Of a stretch of 64,000 bases of DNA, positions 24,893 to 33,301 are shown in pieces. The notes below the pieces were generated by a model, which was not told the DNA's origin, did not search any database, and saw nothing but the letters and a program-made list of their open reading frames with translations. How positions within the stretch are numbered: position 1 is the first letter of the stretch; each line of letters begins with the position of its first letter. Position numbers and translations under genes: made by a program. This DNA comes from Euzebya pacifica (GTDB lineage: Bacteria > Actinomycetota > Nitriliruptoria > Euzebyales > Euzebyaceae), in NCBI RefSeq assembly GCF_003344865.1, contig NZ_CP031165.1, forward strand, positions 3,849,910-3,913,909, in the 5' to 3' direction.

Positions 24893-25224
24893 GAGGGGTC
24901 TCCCACAGGGTCGAACGAGCCGCTGAAGCCGTGTTCCTCGGTGGCCACGACATCCACGTGGATGTCGAGGAGCTCCACTTCGACGGCCCTGGCGATGATG
25001 CGCTCGACGTCCTGGACGACACCGCGGCCCACGGTCTCGTTGCCGCAGGCGATGGCCACACCGAGGGTGCAGCGCTGCCAGAGATCCTGATGGCCGATCT
25101 CCGCCACGGAGACCCGCAGGTCGTCACGAAGACGCGACTGCAGGCGCCGGATCACGCCACGCTTGTCCTTCAGGCTTCGCGCGGCGGGAATGTGGAGGTC
25201 GATCTCGACCAGGACGGCGAGCAT
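24889..25224 (-). CDS. DUF503 / YlxP-like protein
   Basis: The 111-aa protein from ATG 25224 (MLAVLVEIDLHIPAARSLKD, then KRGVIRRLQSRLRDDL) is a clear DUF503 member. The C-terminal half has LGVAIACGNETVGRGVVQDV. The function is not established; the gene is usually found between infB and rbfA, and a ribosome-linked role is inferred from that. Here infB lies about 5 kb upstream, separated by block B. The longer open frame is not supported by similarity. Confidence 0.93.
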   Translation of the reverse strand: MLAVLVEIDLHIPAARSLKDKRGVIRRLQSRLRDDLRVSVAEIGHQDLWQRCTLGVAIACGNETVGRGVVQDVERIIARAVEVELLDIHVDVVATEEHGFSGSFDPVGDPS

Positions 25225-25297
25225 GCGAGCCAGCCTACCGACCGAGATTCCTGCCACATGGGGAGGTGTGGACAGCCCCCGATCGGTAGATGTCCAC

Positions 25298-27460
25298 ATG
25301 GGACTGCTGCGCGGTGACGTCGCGGTCGCGGGCATGCGCGACTCGACGGTCGCGCGCGGGCGCGGCTCGACGGTCGCGGGCGGGCGCGGCTCGACGGTCG
25401 CGCGCGGGCGCGACTGGGGGGTGCTGCACGGCGATCCGGCCCCTGGCGACCCGGCCTCGATCCAGCAGGTCGCCGAGTCGCTGCGCCGAGCTGCCACCGC
25501 CACCGACGACGCGGCCGCCGATACCGGCGACGTGGCGCTCGAGGCGGGGACCGGGGGCTGGTCGGGGCCATCCGCAGATGGGTTCCTCACCGTGTTCGGA
25601 CAGCTGCCGGCCGTCGTCCTGCACGGCAGCGCCCGGGCCCGGTCCGCCGGGTCGGCGTTGTCGGCGTGGGTCGACGCGCTCGTGATCCTCCAGGCGCGGG
25701 CCGTGGCGCTGCTGGACCTCGCCGAGGCCGCAGACCAGCGACGAACCGATGCAGAGGCGTTGCGCCCCGACGCCCAGCGGGCCCGCGCGTCGGCGCTCGA
25801 GGGCCTGCGGTGGGTCCAGCGGGATCCCGACGCCACCGACGACGCGCGCTCGGCCGCGTGGCGCCACTACGACCGGGCCGATCTCGAGGTGGTGCGGCTG
25901 GACCGCGCGGTCGCCGAGGCCGAAGGGGCCCTGGCCCGTCTCCGGACGCGCGCTCGGGCCCTGGGCGACGAGCACGACGACGCCGTGCGCGGGACGGCCA
26001 TCCGCGTCAGCGCATGTGTCGTGGATCCCACGGGCCGTCCCTCCTTCGGCCGGGCAGCGACCGGTGGCGGGCTGCTGGACGGCTCGGCCGGGATCGTGCT
26101 GGATGCCGACGGGGACGGCACGGTCGAGCCCGACGAGCTGGCGGCGGCGCTGGCGTTCGTCCTGGGCGACAACGGCATGTCCCAGCCCGACCTGGTCGCG
26201 GCCATGACGTTGCTCGGCCAGCTGTTGATGGACGCGGCCGCGGACCCCAGCGCCAGCGCTGCCGTGATCGAGGCGCTGCGCCTGCAGGGGCTCGACGGGC
26301 TGCTGGCCGACGCGCTGACCGTGGGCAACCCGGTGGTCGGGACGGGGTTCGTCGGCCCCCTCACCCCGCTGCAGGCGGCCCTTCGCTCCACCCTCGTCGA
26401 CCCGCTCCTGGCGCTGGTCACGGGGGTCAACGATCCGTCGTCGTGGCGGTGGCTGACCCACCTGCTCGCCGACCTGGATGCCGACTCGTGGGATCCGACA
26501 CGCGGCCTGGCGCCGCTCGACGGGATCGCGGTGGATGCGTGGGCCTTCTACCAGGACCTGTTCGCGGCGGACCCCGACCGCTACCTGTGGTCGGGCATGG
26601 CGACGCTGGCCGGCGGAACCTTCTACGCGGCGTTCCAGGACCTGCACGTGCTGCGGTTGGGACTGCAGTCGGGCGAGATCCCCGTCGAGGAGGCCGTGGA
26701 GATCCTCACCCGGCACCTCGGGCCGTTCGGGTCGCAGCTCGCGGGCGAGCTGGCCGACGCCGGTGCCACCGTCCTGGCCAGCGAGCTCGCCTACGTCGAG
26801 ACCACGTTCCTGGACATGCAGAAGCAGATCTTCGACGACCTCGCCTGGCAACACGTCGCCCACCGGGTCGGCGGGATGGCTGCCCTCGAGCGCCTGGCCG
26901 ACGACGGGACGATCCTGCCGCTGCAGCTGGAGGCGTGGCGCGCCATCGACAGCGGCGTCCCGGATCGGGTCGAGGCGGGGAACGCCAGCCTGCTGCGCCA
27001 CGAGCAGTCCACGATCATCGGCGACGACTACGACGCGATCCGTGACCACAGCCCGACCACCTGGGCGCTGACGATGGGGATGTCGGTGCTCGCCTCCTCC
27101 CCGGTGCCCGGTGGCCGTCCCTTCCGCGAGGTCGTGCCCTTCGAGGTGGGTGGCTACATCGACACGCCCGACCGGGTGACGATCTACCCCGACCGGGTGG
27201 GGCCGCTCGACCTGCCGTTCGGGGGCCTGTCGATCGACACCCCGGACCGGATCGGCGCCAGCGTCGACCTGCCGCTGAACAACGTGTCGATCTTCGCGCA
27301 CCGCTGGCAGTGGATCGAGCAGGACATGCTGCCCGCGTGGATCGACCACGTGCACGACGGCACCGCCGGGCCGCTCGTCGCCGTGCCGATCGCCGACCAG
27401 GCCGCCCCCCAGCGCCTCGTGCCCGATGTCGGCCCCCTCCGCTACGATCCCGCCGAGTGA
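25298..27460 (+). CDS. Large WXG-like protein with EF-hand loop, function unknown
   Basis: I cannot assign a family to this 720-aa protein. Residues about 15-38 are three copies of an STVARGRG-type 8-mer coded by 24-bp DNA repeats. Residues 50-150 look like a WXG100/LXG-type helical hairpin with GWSGPSADGFL as the turn, followed by a long helical stretch rich in Ala, Arg and Glu to about 230. An EF-hand loop lies at 269-280 (DADGDGTVEPDE). The rest is helical to about 590, then ends in a beta-rich, Pro-rich part with repeated DTPDR motifs. There is no signal peptide, which fits a type VII-like export domain or a cytoplasmic role. The start is uncertain: ATG 25298, ATG 25334 and GTG codons near 25421 are possible. 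Confidence 0.72.
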   Translation: MGLLRGDVAVAGMRDSTVARGRGSTVAGGRGSTVARGRDWGVLHGDPAPGDPASIQQVAESLRRAATATDDAAADTGDVALEAGTGGWSGPSADGFLTVFGQLPAVVLHGSARARSAGSALSAWVDALVILQARAVALLDLAEAADQRRTDAEALRPDAQRARASALEGLRWVQRDPDATDDARSAAWRHYDRADLEVVRLDRAVAEAEGALARLRTRARALGDEHDDAVRGTAIRVSACVVDPTGRPSFGRAATGGGLLDGSAGIVLDADGDGTVEPDELAAALAFVLGDNGMSQPDLVAAMTLLGQLLMDAAADPSASAAVIEALRLQGLDGLLADALTVGNPVVGTGFVGPLTPLQAALRSTLVDPLLALVTGVNDPSSWRWLTHLLADLDADSWDPTRGLAPLDGIAVDAWAFYQDLFAADPDRYLWSGMATLAGGTFYAAFQDLHVLRLGLQSGEIPVEEAVEILTRHLGPFGSQLAGELADAGATVLASELAYVETTFLDMQKQIFDDLAWQHVAHRVGGMAALERLADDGTILPLQLEAWRAIDSGVPDRVEAGNASLLRHEQSTIIGDDYDAIRDHSPTTWALTMGMSVLASSPVPGGRPFREVVPFEVGGYIDTPDRVTIYPDRVGPLDLPFGGLSIDTPDRIGASVDLPLNNVSIFAHRWQWIEQDMLPAWIDHVHDGTAGPLVAVPIADQAAPQRLVPDVGPLRYDPAE
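25342..25413 (+). repeat. Three tandem 24-bp repeats
   Basis: Units start at 25342, 25366 and 25390, each beginning CTCGACGGTCGCG and ending GGGCGCGR. The units differ at one or two bases. They keep the reading frame (8 codons) and encode the arginine- and glycine-rich 8-mer near the N-terminus of the large protein. Confidence 0.85.
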
Positions 27461-27975
27461 GGACGATGCACCGGGCCCTCGCGGCCGCCCTGTCGATGCT
27501 GCTGTTCACGGCAGCCTGCACCACCACATCGGGAGGAGGATCCGCCCTGGACACCTGGGACCTGACCGGCGGCCACGCGCCCGCCGACGTGGGCTGGGAC
27601 ACCGACCTCACGGCGATGGAGGCAGAGCCCGACGAGATCAGGCTGCCCGGAGGGGTGGTGCTGACCGAGATCGGCCGGGCGAACGTCTCGCGCGAGGAGG
27701 ACCGCCTTCGTTCCATGTCCGTCACCTTCCCGACCGAGTCGGTGGACGACGTGGTCGGGCGAGCCGAGGCGCTGGCGGACCCCCTGGAGGTCGACCTCGA
27801 CCCGATCCGCCGATGGGCGGCGGCGAACACCGACGGGCAGGACACCACCCCCGGTGGGGCGTTGGCCAACACGCCCAGCACGAACCTGGACGCGGACACG
27901 ACACTGTCGTTGTCGACCCGGGCGTTCCCCGAGGGCGATGCCGTCCTTCGCGTCGAGATCTTCTGGGCGTCGTGA
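27457..27975 (+). CDS. Small predicted lipoprotein, function unknown
   Basis: The 172-aa protein has a lipoprotein signal (HRALAAALSMLLFTAAC, lipobox TAAC) followed by a Ser/Gly/Thr tether. The mature part, about 150 aa, is acidic and hydrophilic and matches no family I know. The GTG at 27457 overlaps the stop of the preceding gene (GTGA), so the two are coupled; an ATG at 27466 is the alternative start. A membrane-anchored partner of the WXG-like protein is a reasonable guess from position. Confidence 0.75.
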   Translation: MRTMHRALAAALSMLLFTAACTTTSGGGSALDTWDLTGGHAPADVGWDTDLTAMEAEPDEIRLPGGVVLTEIGRANVSREEDRLRSMSVTFPTESVDDVVGRAEALADPLEVDLDPIRRWAAANTDGQDTTPGGALANTPSTNLDADTTLSLSTRAFPEGDAVLRVEIFWAS

Positions 27976-28003
27976 CCGCGGGGGCGCCGACCCGGTCAGC
28001 CGG

Positions 28004-29284
28004 TCAGCGGATCGGGGGCAGTGGGTGCCACGGGGGTTCCACGGGCATCGACCGGCGGATGGCCATGGGCCGGGTCGGCTCGCTCGGCTGATCGTCCCGC
28101 GGTTGCATGTCAGGGTCCACGCGCCACAGCACGACCGCCGCCGCCACCCCGAACGACAGGGCGAGGGCGCCGACCCATCGCACACCGGCCAGGTCCGCGA
28201 CCACGCCGCCCAGCACCCCACCGACCGGGGCGGCAGCGAGCGACAGCAGCTTGATGGAGGCGCTCACGCGGCCCAGCAGCGGAGCCGGCACGCGCTGCTG
28301 GCGGATCACGCGGCTGGAGATGTTCCAGACGATGCCCGACGCGCCGAGGACAGCCAGCGAGACCACGGTGACCGCGGTGTCGGCGGCCAGGCCCGTCAGG
28401 CCGTACGCACCCCCAAGGACGAGGGGGCTCACCTGCAGCACCCGTCGGACCCCGATGGTGTCGACGATTCGATCGGCCAGGCCGCTGCCCGCGACACCGC
28501 CCACGGCAACGGCGAGCAGCACCGCGCCGTAGGCCGACCTGGGCAGGCCCATGGGCCCGATGACCAGCAGGACCGCCACGGCGAAGAACGCGGTGTTCGC
28601 CACGTTCATCAGCATCGAGGCGGTCCCCATGCGCAGCAGCAGGGGATCACGACGCAGGGCGGCGAACCCCTCGACGACCTCGGTACGCGCCGGTCGCCGG
28701 GGCGGGCGATCGACCGGGGGCAGGCGAAGCGGTCGCACGATCGCCGCCGCCACGCCGTAGAGCACCGCGGGGACGGCCATGCCGACGCTCATCGACCCCG
28801 CAGCGATCCAGCCACCGATCGGCGCGCCCACCCCGTCGTTCATGACCAGCTGCGTGCCGACGAGACGGGAGTGCGCGGCTGCCAGGCCCGCGCGTGGCAC
28901 GAGGGCGGGCACCGCCACCTCAGCGGTGGTGTCGGCCACCATCTCCGTGGACCCCGCCAGCAGGGCTGCCACGTAGATGGCGCCCAGGCGCCAGTCCCCC
29001 AGCACCACGGCCGCGAGGACCGCGCCGAGGCCGAGCACGCGGAGCACGTTGGACCACACCAGCAGGTTGCGGTGGTCGTGGCGGTCGGTGAGGACGCCGG
29101 ACGGCAGCGCGGCCACGGCGATCGCGGACATGAACGCCACCTGCACGCCGGCGACCAGGGACGGGGATGTCGTGACGGTCGTCGCCATGACGGGAAGCCC
29201 AGCCAGCAGGATGCCGTCGGCGAGGTTGCCGGACCCGGTGGACAGCCAGAGCCGGCGGAACCCCGCGCGTGATTCTTCCTCCAC
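28004..29284 (-). CDS. MFS exporter (MFS_3/EntS-like)
   Basis: The 426-aa protein has about 11-12 hydrophobic helices and the MFS loop motif AALPSGVLTDRHDHRNLLVW between helices 2 and 3. A second, similar loop (VGGVAGSGLADRI) lies in the C-terminal half. The start is GTG 29284 with a GGGGAGG Shine-Dalgarno 7 bases upstream. It diverges from an ArsR-type regulator across palindromic operators, which argues for a drug or metabolite exporter under local control. The substrate is unknown. Confidence 0.93.
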   Translation of the reverse strand: MEEESRAGFRRLWLSTGSGNLADGILLAGLPVMATTVTTSPSLVAGVQVAFMSAIAVAALPSGVLTDRHDHRNLLVWSNVLRVLGLGAVLAAVVLGDWRLGAIYVAALLAGSTEMVADTTAEVAVPALVPRAGLAAAHSRLVGTQLVMNDGVGAPIGGWIAAGSMSVGMAVPAVLYGVAAAIVRPLRLPPVDRPPRRPARTEVVEGFAALRRDPLLLRMGTASMLMNVANTAFFAVAVLLVIGPMGLPRSAYGAVLLAVAVGGVAGSGLADRIVDTIGVRRVLQVSPLVLGGAYGLTGLAADTAVTVVSLAVLGASGIVWNISSRVIRQQRVPAPLLGRVSASIKLLSLAAAPVGGVLGGVVADLAGVRWVGALALSFGVAAAVVLWRVDPDMQPRDDQPSEPTRPMAIRRSMPVEPPWHPLPPIR

Positions 29285-29309
29285 GAACCCACCTCCCCTA
29301 TCATCGATT

Positions 29310-29376
29310 GCAGAGAGTTCTCTGCGGTTGCGGTCAGCCTACGACCGCAGAGACTTCTCTGCAAACACTTCTCTGC
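29310..29376. promoter_or_regulatory. Palindromic operator cluster between MFS exporter and ArsR-type regulator
   Basis: Two near-identical perfect palindromes, GCAGAGA-NT-TCTCTGC, lie at 29310-29325 and 29347-29362, with centres 37 bp apart. A third half-site TCTCTGC lies at 29370-29376 within a directly repeated ACTTCTCTGCAAAC. The cluster fills the 132-bp divergent promoter region, so it should control both genes. ArsR-type dimers bind such short inverted repeats. Confidence 0.8.
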
Positions 29377-29416
29377 AAACAACTGTTCGAGATCAGCGAC
29401 CGATCGAGTTCCGTCC

Positions 29417-30070
29417 ATGCCGACGCATCCCCCTGACCCGACCCCCGACGACCTAGCCGACAGCCCGCCTGACGACGCCGACCGGGTGCTCGAACGGGGC
29501 CGGCCGCTGACCCCGGAGATGCTGAAGGCCATGGCCCACCCCCTGCGGCTGCAGCTCCTGGAACGGTTGGAGGCGCTGGGCCCGTCGACGGCCAGCAGCC
29601 TCGGACGGGATGTCGGTGAGTCCAGCGGCACCACCAGCTACCACCTCCGTCGCCTCGCCGACGTGGGCCTGATCGAGGAAGCGGCCGACATCGGGACGGG
29701 GCGCGACCGGTACTGGCGCAGCAAGCCGGGCGGCTGGTCGCTGGAGCGCGACCTGATGGACTCACCGCACACCCGGGTCGAGGCCCGCATGGTCATCGAG
29801 GAGCTCGGCCGATCACGCCACGAGCGGCTGATGGCCTGGCAGCGCGATCAGGACCGGTGGCCGGTCGAGTGGCGTGACGCCACGATGATCTCCAACTCGC
29901 GCCTGACCCTGACGACCGCCCAGACCGCCGAGCTGAGCCAGCAGCTGCAGAAGGTGATCGAGTCGTTCCGGGCGCAGCAACCCCCCGCGGGCACCGCTGG
30001 TACCGCCCGGGTGATGGTGCTCAACGACGTGTTCCCCACCGGTCCCCCACCGGAGTCATCGGCGGGCTGA
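29417..30070 (+). CDS. ArsR-type winged-helix regulator
   Basis: The 217-aa protein has a winged-helix domain (about 35-110) of the ArsR/HTH_20 kind: LKAMAHPLRLQLLERLEALG, then STASSLGRDVGESSGTTSYH and LRRLADVGLIEEA. No ArsR metal motif (ELCVCDL-like) is present, so it probably senses a small molecule or protein rather than a metal. The C-terminal 100 residues are helical and may dimerise. It diverges from the MFS exporter, and the palindromes at 29310-29376 are its likely binding sites. Confidence 0.92.
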   Translation: MPTHPPDPTPDDLADSPPDDADRVLERGRPLTPEMLKAMAHPLRLQLLERLEALGPSTASSLGRDVGESSGTTSYHLRRLADVGLIEEAADIGTGRDRYWRSKPGGWSLERDLMDSPHTRVEARMVIEELGRSRHERLMAWQRDQDRWPVEWRDATMISNSRLTLTTAQTAELSQQLQKVIESFRAQQPPAGTAGTARVMVLNDVFPTGPPPESSAG

Positions 30071-30078
30071 CCGGGCCG

Positions 30079-30116
30079 GAAAAGACGAGACGCCACCCGG
30101 CAGGCCGGGTGGCGTC
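30079..30116 (-). terminator. Rho-independent terminator of infB
   Basis: GACGCCACCCGGC (30089-30101) and GCCGGGTGGCGTC (30104-30116) form a perfect 13-bp stem, with a short loop once the top pair opens. In the minus-strand transcript the stem is followed by GTCTTTTCC, a T run at 30080-30083. It lies 20 bp after the infB stop. The plus-strand ArsR gene also ends here, so it may stop both transcripts, but there is no T run on that side. Confidence 0.78.
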
Positions 30117-30136
30117 ATCAGGTCGGGAGGAAGGCG

Positions 30137-33091
30137 CTAGTCGCGCGCGACCTCTCGCTCCTCGTAGACCTCGAACTCGTCGCCGACCTTGATGTCCTGG
30201 AACTTGTCCAGGCCGATACCGCACTCGAAGCCCTCACGGACCTCGGCGACGTCGTCCTTGAACCGACGCAGCGAACCGATGGTGTCATCGGCCACGACCA
30301 CGCTGTCGCGGACGACACGCACGCTGGCGTTGCGCTTGATGGTGCCCTCGGTGACGTAGGAACCGAAGACGAACCCGGCGCGCGGGACCTTGAAGACCTC
30401 GCGGACCTCGGCGCGACCGACGGTGAACTCCTCGAAGGTCGGTGCCAGCAGGCCCTTGACGGCGGCCTCGATGTCCTCGATCGCCTTGTAGATGATCGAG
30501 TACTGCCGCAGGTCGACACCGGTCTCCTCGATCGTCTGCCGGGCGTTGGCCTCGGGACGAACGTTGAAGGCGATGATGATCGCGTCGGAGGCATCGGCCA
30601 GCACGACGTCGTCGTTGGTGACCGCACCCACGCCCTTGCGGACGATGCGGGTGCGAACGCCCTCGAGGTCGAGCTTGTCCATCTCGGCGGCGACCGCCTC
30701 GACGGTGCCGGACACGTCACCCTTGACGACCAGGTTCAGGTTGGTCAGCTGACCCTCCTGCACGGCGTCGCCCAGGCTCTCCAGCGTCAGGCGGGGACGG
30801 TTGGCCAGCTCTTCCTTGCGGGCACGCGTTGCGCGGTCACCGGCGATGTCGCGCGCGGTGCGCTCGTCGTCGACGACACGGAACTCGTCACCTGCATCGG
30901 GAACGTCGGACCAACCGAGCACCATCACGGGCTTGGAGGGCTCGGCCTCGGTCACGCGCTCGCCGACGTCGTCGAACATCGCACGGACCTTGCAGGACGC
31001 CACGCCGGCCACGAGGTTGTCGCCGACCCGCAGGGTGCCGTTCTGGACCAGCACCGTGGCCACCGCACCGCGTCCGCGGTCCAGGTGCGCCTCGATGACG
31101 GTGCCGCGGGCGTCGCGGTTGGGGTTGGCCTTGGTCTCCTCGACGTCGGCCTGCAGGAGGATGAGGTCCAGCAGCTCGTCGAGGTTCTCGCCGGTCTTGG
31201 CCGAGACGTTGACCATCGTGGTGTCGCCGCCGAACTCCTCGGCGATGAGCTCGTACTCGGTCAGCTGGGTGCGGACCTTGACGGGGTCGGCGTTCTCCTT
31301 GTCGATCTTGTTGACCGCCACCATCAGGGGCACGTCGGCCGCCTTGATGTGGTCGATCGCCTCGACCGTCTGCGGCTTCACGCCGTCGTCGGCTGCCACC
31401 ACGAGGATGGCGACGTCGGTGACGGACGCACCGCGAGCACGCATGGCCGTGAAGGCCTCGTGACCGGGGGTGTCGATGAAGGTGATCTTCCGACCGTCAC
31501 GAGTGACCTGGTAGGCACCGATGTGCTGGGTGATGCCGCCCGCCTCGCCCGACACGACGTCGGCGTTGCGGATGGAGTCCAGCAGCAGGGTCTTTCCGTG
31601 GTCGACGTGACCCATGACCGTGACGACCGGCGGACGGTCGATCAGGTCGGCGGGGTCGTCCTGCACCTCGTCGTAGTCGGCGAACAGCAGGTCGTCGGCG
31701 TCGACGAAGTTGATCTCCGCGTCCATCTCCGCAGCGACCAGCTCGATGAGGTCGTTGGACATGGACTGCGTCACGGTGACCATCTCGCCCATGCGGAACA
31801 GCACAGCCACGATGTCGACGGCGTTGACGCCGATCGCCTTGGCGAACTCGTTGACGGTCACGCCGGGGACGACATCCACGGGGCCCTCGACGGCGGCCTT
31901 GACGGCCTCCTTCTGACGGCGACCGCGGCGCGGGCGGTTGTTCTGCTCGAACTGCTCCTGCGGCGACAGGTCACCGCGGCGCTTCTTGCCCTTCTTGCCG
32001 CGACCGGGACCAGCAGGCGCACCTGCGGGACGACCGGGGCCAGCGGGGCCACCACCGGGACGACCGGGACCGCCGGGGCGGCCGGGGCCACCCGCGGGAC
32101 GGCTGGGGCCACCCTTGGGCGCCGCTTTGAGGGGCGGCGGGATGGACCGCTTGCCCGATCCCTCCTGGGGCAGCTTGGTCTCGACCTTGCGCACGGGCTC
32201 GACGGCCTTGCCGCGGAGCATGCGCTCGGGGATCGTGGGCTGACCCGGACGGGGCGGACCCGACGTGGCAACGCCGGGGGTGCCCATGGGGGGCTGACCG
32301 GGCTGCTGGGGCGCGCGGGCGCCACCGTCCTGCGGGCCACGTGCGGCCGGCTGGGCCGGACGCGCGGGCTGCTGCTGGGGCGGCGTCGGCTGCTGCTGCT
32401 GCGGCGGCTTCTCGCCGGGCCGGTACACCACGCCCTGCCGGGCGATCGCCGCGGCACGGCTCGGGTCCATCGGCTTGCCAGCGGCAGGCCGGGCCTGGTC
32501 GCCTGCCGGCGCGGCCGGAGACGACTGGGCAGCTGCCGGCTGCTGGGCCGGCGGCGTGGCCGGACGCGCAGGTGGCGCACCACCCGGACGTGCCGGGGGT
32601 GGCGGCGCAGCCGGGCGCGGGGGCGGACCCCCGGGCCGTGCGGTTTCGCCAGCGGGTGCCGAGGGCGCGGCCGGCGTCGGCTGACCGCCGACGCTGGTGC
32701 TGCCGGAGTCGGCGGGCCGGAACGGCTGGGCGGGGGGACGCATGCGAGCCGCGGGCGCTGCCGCGGACTCACCGGTCTCCTCCGACTGCGCGGCCTTGCG
32801 CAGGTGAGGGGGAAGGATGCGGCTTGCGGTCCGCTCCTTCGGCTTTGCCTCCGTCATGGCCCGTTCGTACTCCTCGGCCTCACGGCGCTGCCGTTCCTTC
32901 TCTGCGGCTTCTTTCTCTGCCGCGGCCTTGCCCAGGCTCTCGCGGAAGCGCAGCGCGTCGCCCTCCGATACGGAGGACGAATGCGACTTCGCCTCGATTC
33001 CGAGCTCGCTGACACGATCCAGGACCTCCTTGTTGGACAGACCTGTCTCCTTGGCGAGTTCGTAGATGCGGACCTTGCTCAGTGCAACCAC
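30137..33091 (-). CDS. infB: Translation initiation factor IF-2
   Basis: The 984-aa protein starts with the IF2 N-terminal domain (KVRIYELAKETGLSNKEVLD). A Pro/Ala/Gly-rich linker of roughly 330 residues follows, as in other actinobacteria. The G domain has GHVDHGKT, DTPGHEAF and NKID; domains II-IV follow to the end. It delivers fMet-tRNA to the 30S subunit. The first possible start, GTG 33091, is abutted by the AGGAG sequence with no spacer, while an in-frame CTG at 33082 has an 8-base spacing (see findings). A perfect CGCCGCTG-T-CAGCGGCG hairpin lies at 33108-33124, just upstream of the Shine-Dalgarno. Confidence 0.97.
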   Translation of the reverse strand: MVALSKVRIYELAKETGLSNKEVLDRVSELGIEAKSHSSSVSEGDALRFRESLGKAAAEKEAAEKERQRREAEEYERAMTEAKPKERTASRILPPHLRKAAQSEETGESAAAPAARMRPPAQPFRPADSGSTSVGGQPTPAAPSAPAGETARPGGPPPRPAAPPPPARPGGAPPARPATPPAQQPAAAQSSPAAPAGDQARPAAGKPMDPSRAAAIARQGVVYRPGEKPPQQQQPTPPQQQPARPAQPAARGPQDGGARAPQQPGQPPMGTPGVATSGPPRPGQPTIPERMLRGKAVEPVRKVETKLPQEGSGKRSIPPPLKAAPKGGPSRPAGGPGRPGGPGRPGGGPAGPGRPAGAPAGPGRGKKGKKRRGDLSPQEQFEQNNRPRRGRRQKEAVKAAVEGPVDVVPGVTVNEFAKAIGVNAVDIVAVLFRMGEMVTVTQSMSNDLIELVAAEMDAEINFVDADDLLFADYDEVQDDPADLIDRPPVVTVMGHVDHGKTLLLDSIRNADVVSGEAGGITQHIGAYQVTRDGRKITFIDTPGHEAFTAMRARGASVTDVAILVVAADDGVKPQTVEAIDHIKAADVPLMVAVNKIDKENADPVKVRTQLTEYELIAEEFGGDTTMVNVSAKTGENLDELLDLILLQADVEETKANPNRDARGTVIEAHLDRGRGAVATVLVQNGTLRVGDNLVAGVASCKVRAMFDDVGERVTEAEPSKPVMVLGWSDVPDAGDEFRVVDDERTARDIAGDRATRARKEELANRPRLTLESLGDAVQEGQLTNLNLVVKGDVSGTVEAVAAEMDKLDLEGVRTRIVRKGVGAVTNDDVVLADASDAIIIAFNVRPEANARQTIEETGVDLRQYSIIYKAIEDIEAAVKGLLAPTFEEFTVGRAEVREVFKVPRAGFVFGSYVTEGTIKRNASVRVVRDSVVVADDTIGSLRRFKDDVAEVREGFECGIGLDKFQDIKVGDEFEVYEEREVARD

Positions 33092-33301
33092 TCCTGTGGA
33101 TGGATCACGCCGCTGTCAGCGGCGCACAAACCCACCGTACGGACGGTGCCCGCAGGTGGGGTGAGGGTTCGTGAAGTTGTTGGGGTGTCGGCCTCTCGGG
33201 CGACGGTGCCCCCGGCTGCGGGTGTCATGTGCAGCTCGAAAGGGCCTCCGTGGCGCCGACATCGTCCCTTGGGGGCCGGCGGCCGAGTGACCAGCCTACT
33301 C

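Noticed and set aside
33092-33301. ylxR (DUF448) gene expected between nusA and infB
   Set aside because: The 210-bp gap is too short for the usual 85-100 codons and contains no RTCVGC-type motif.
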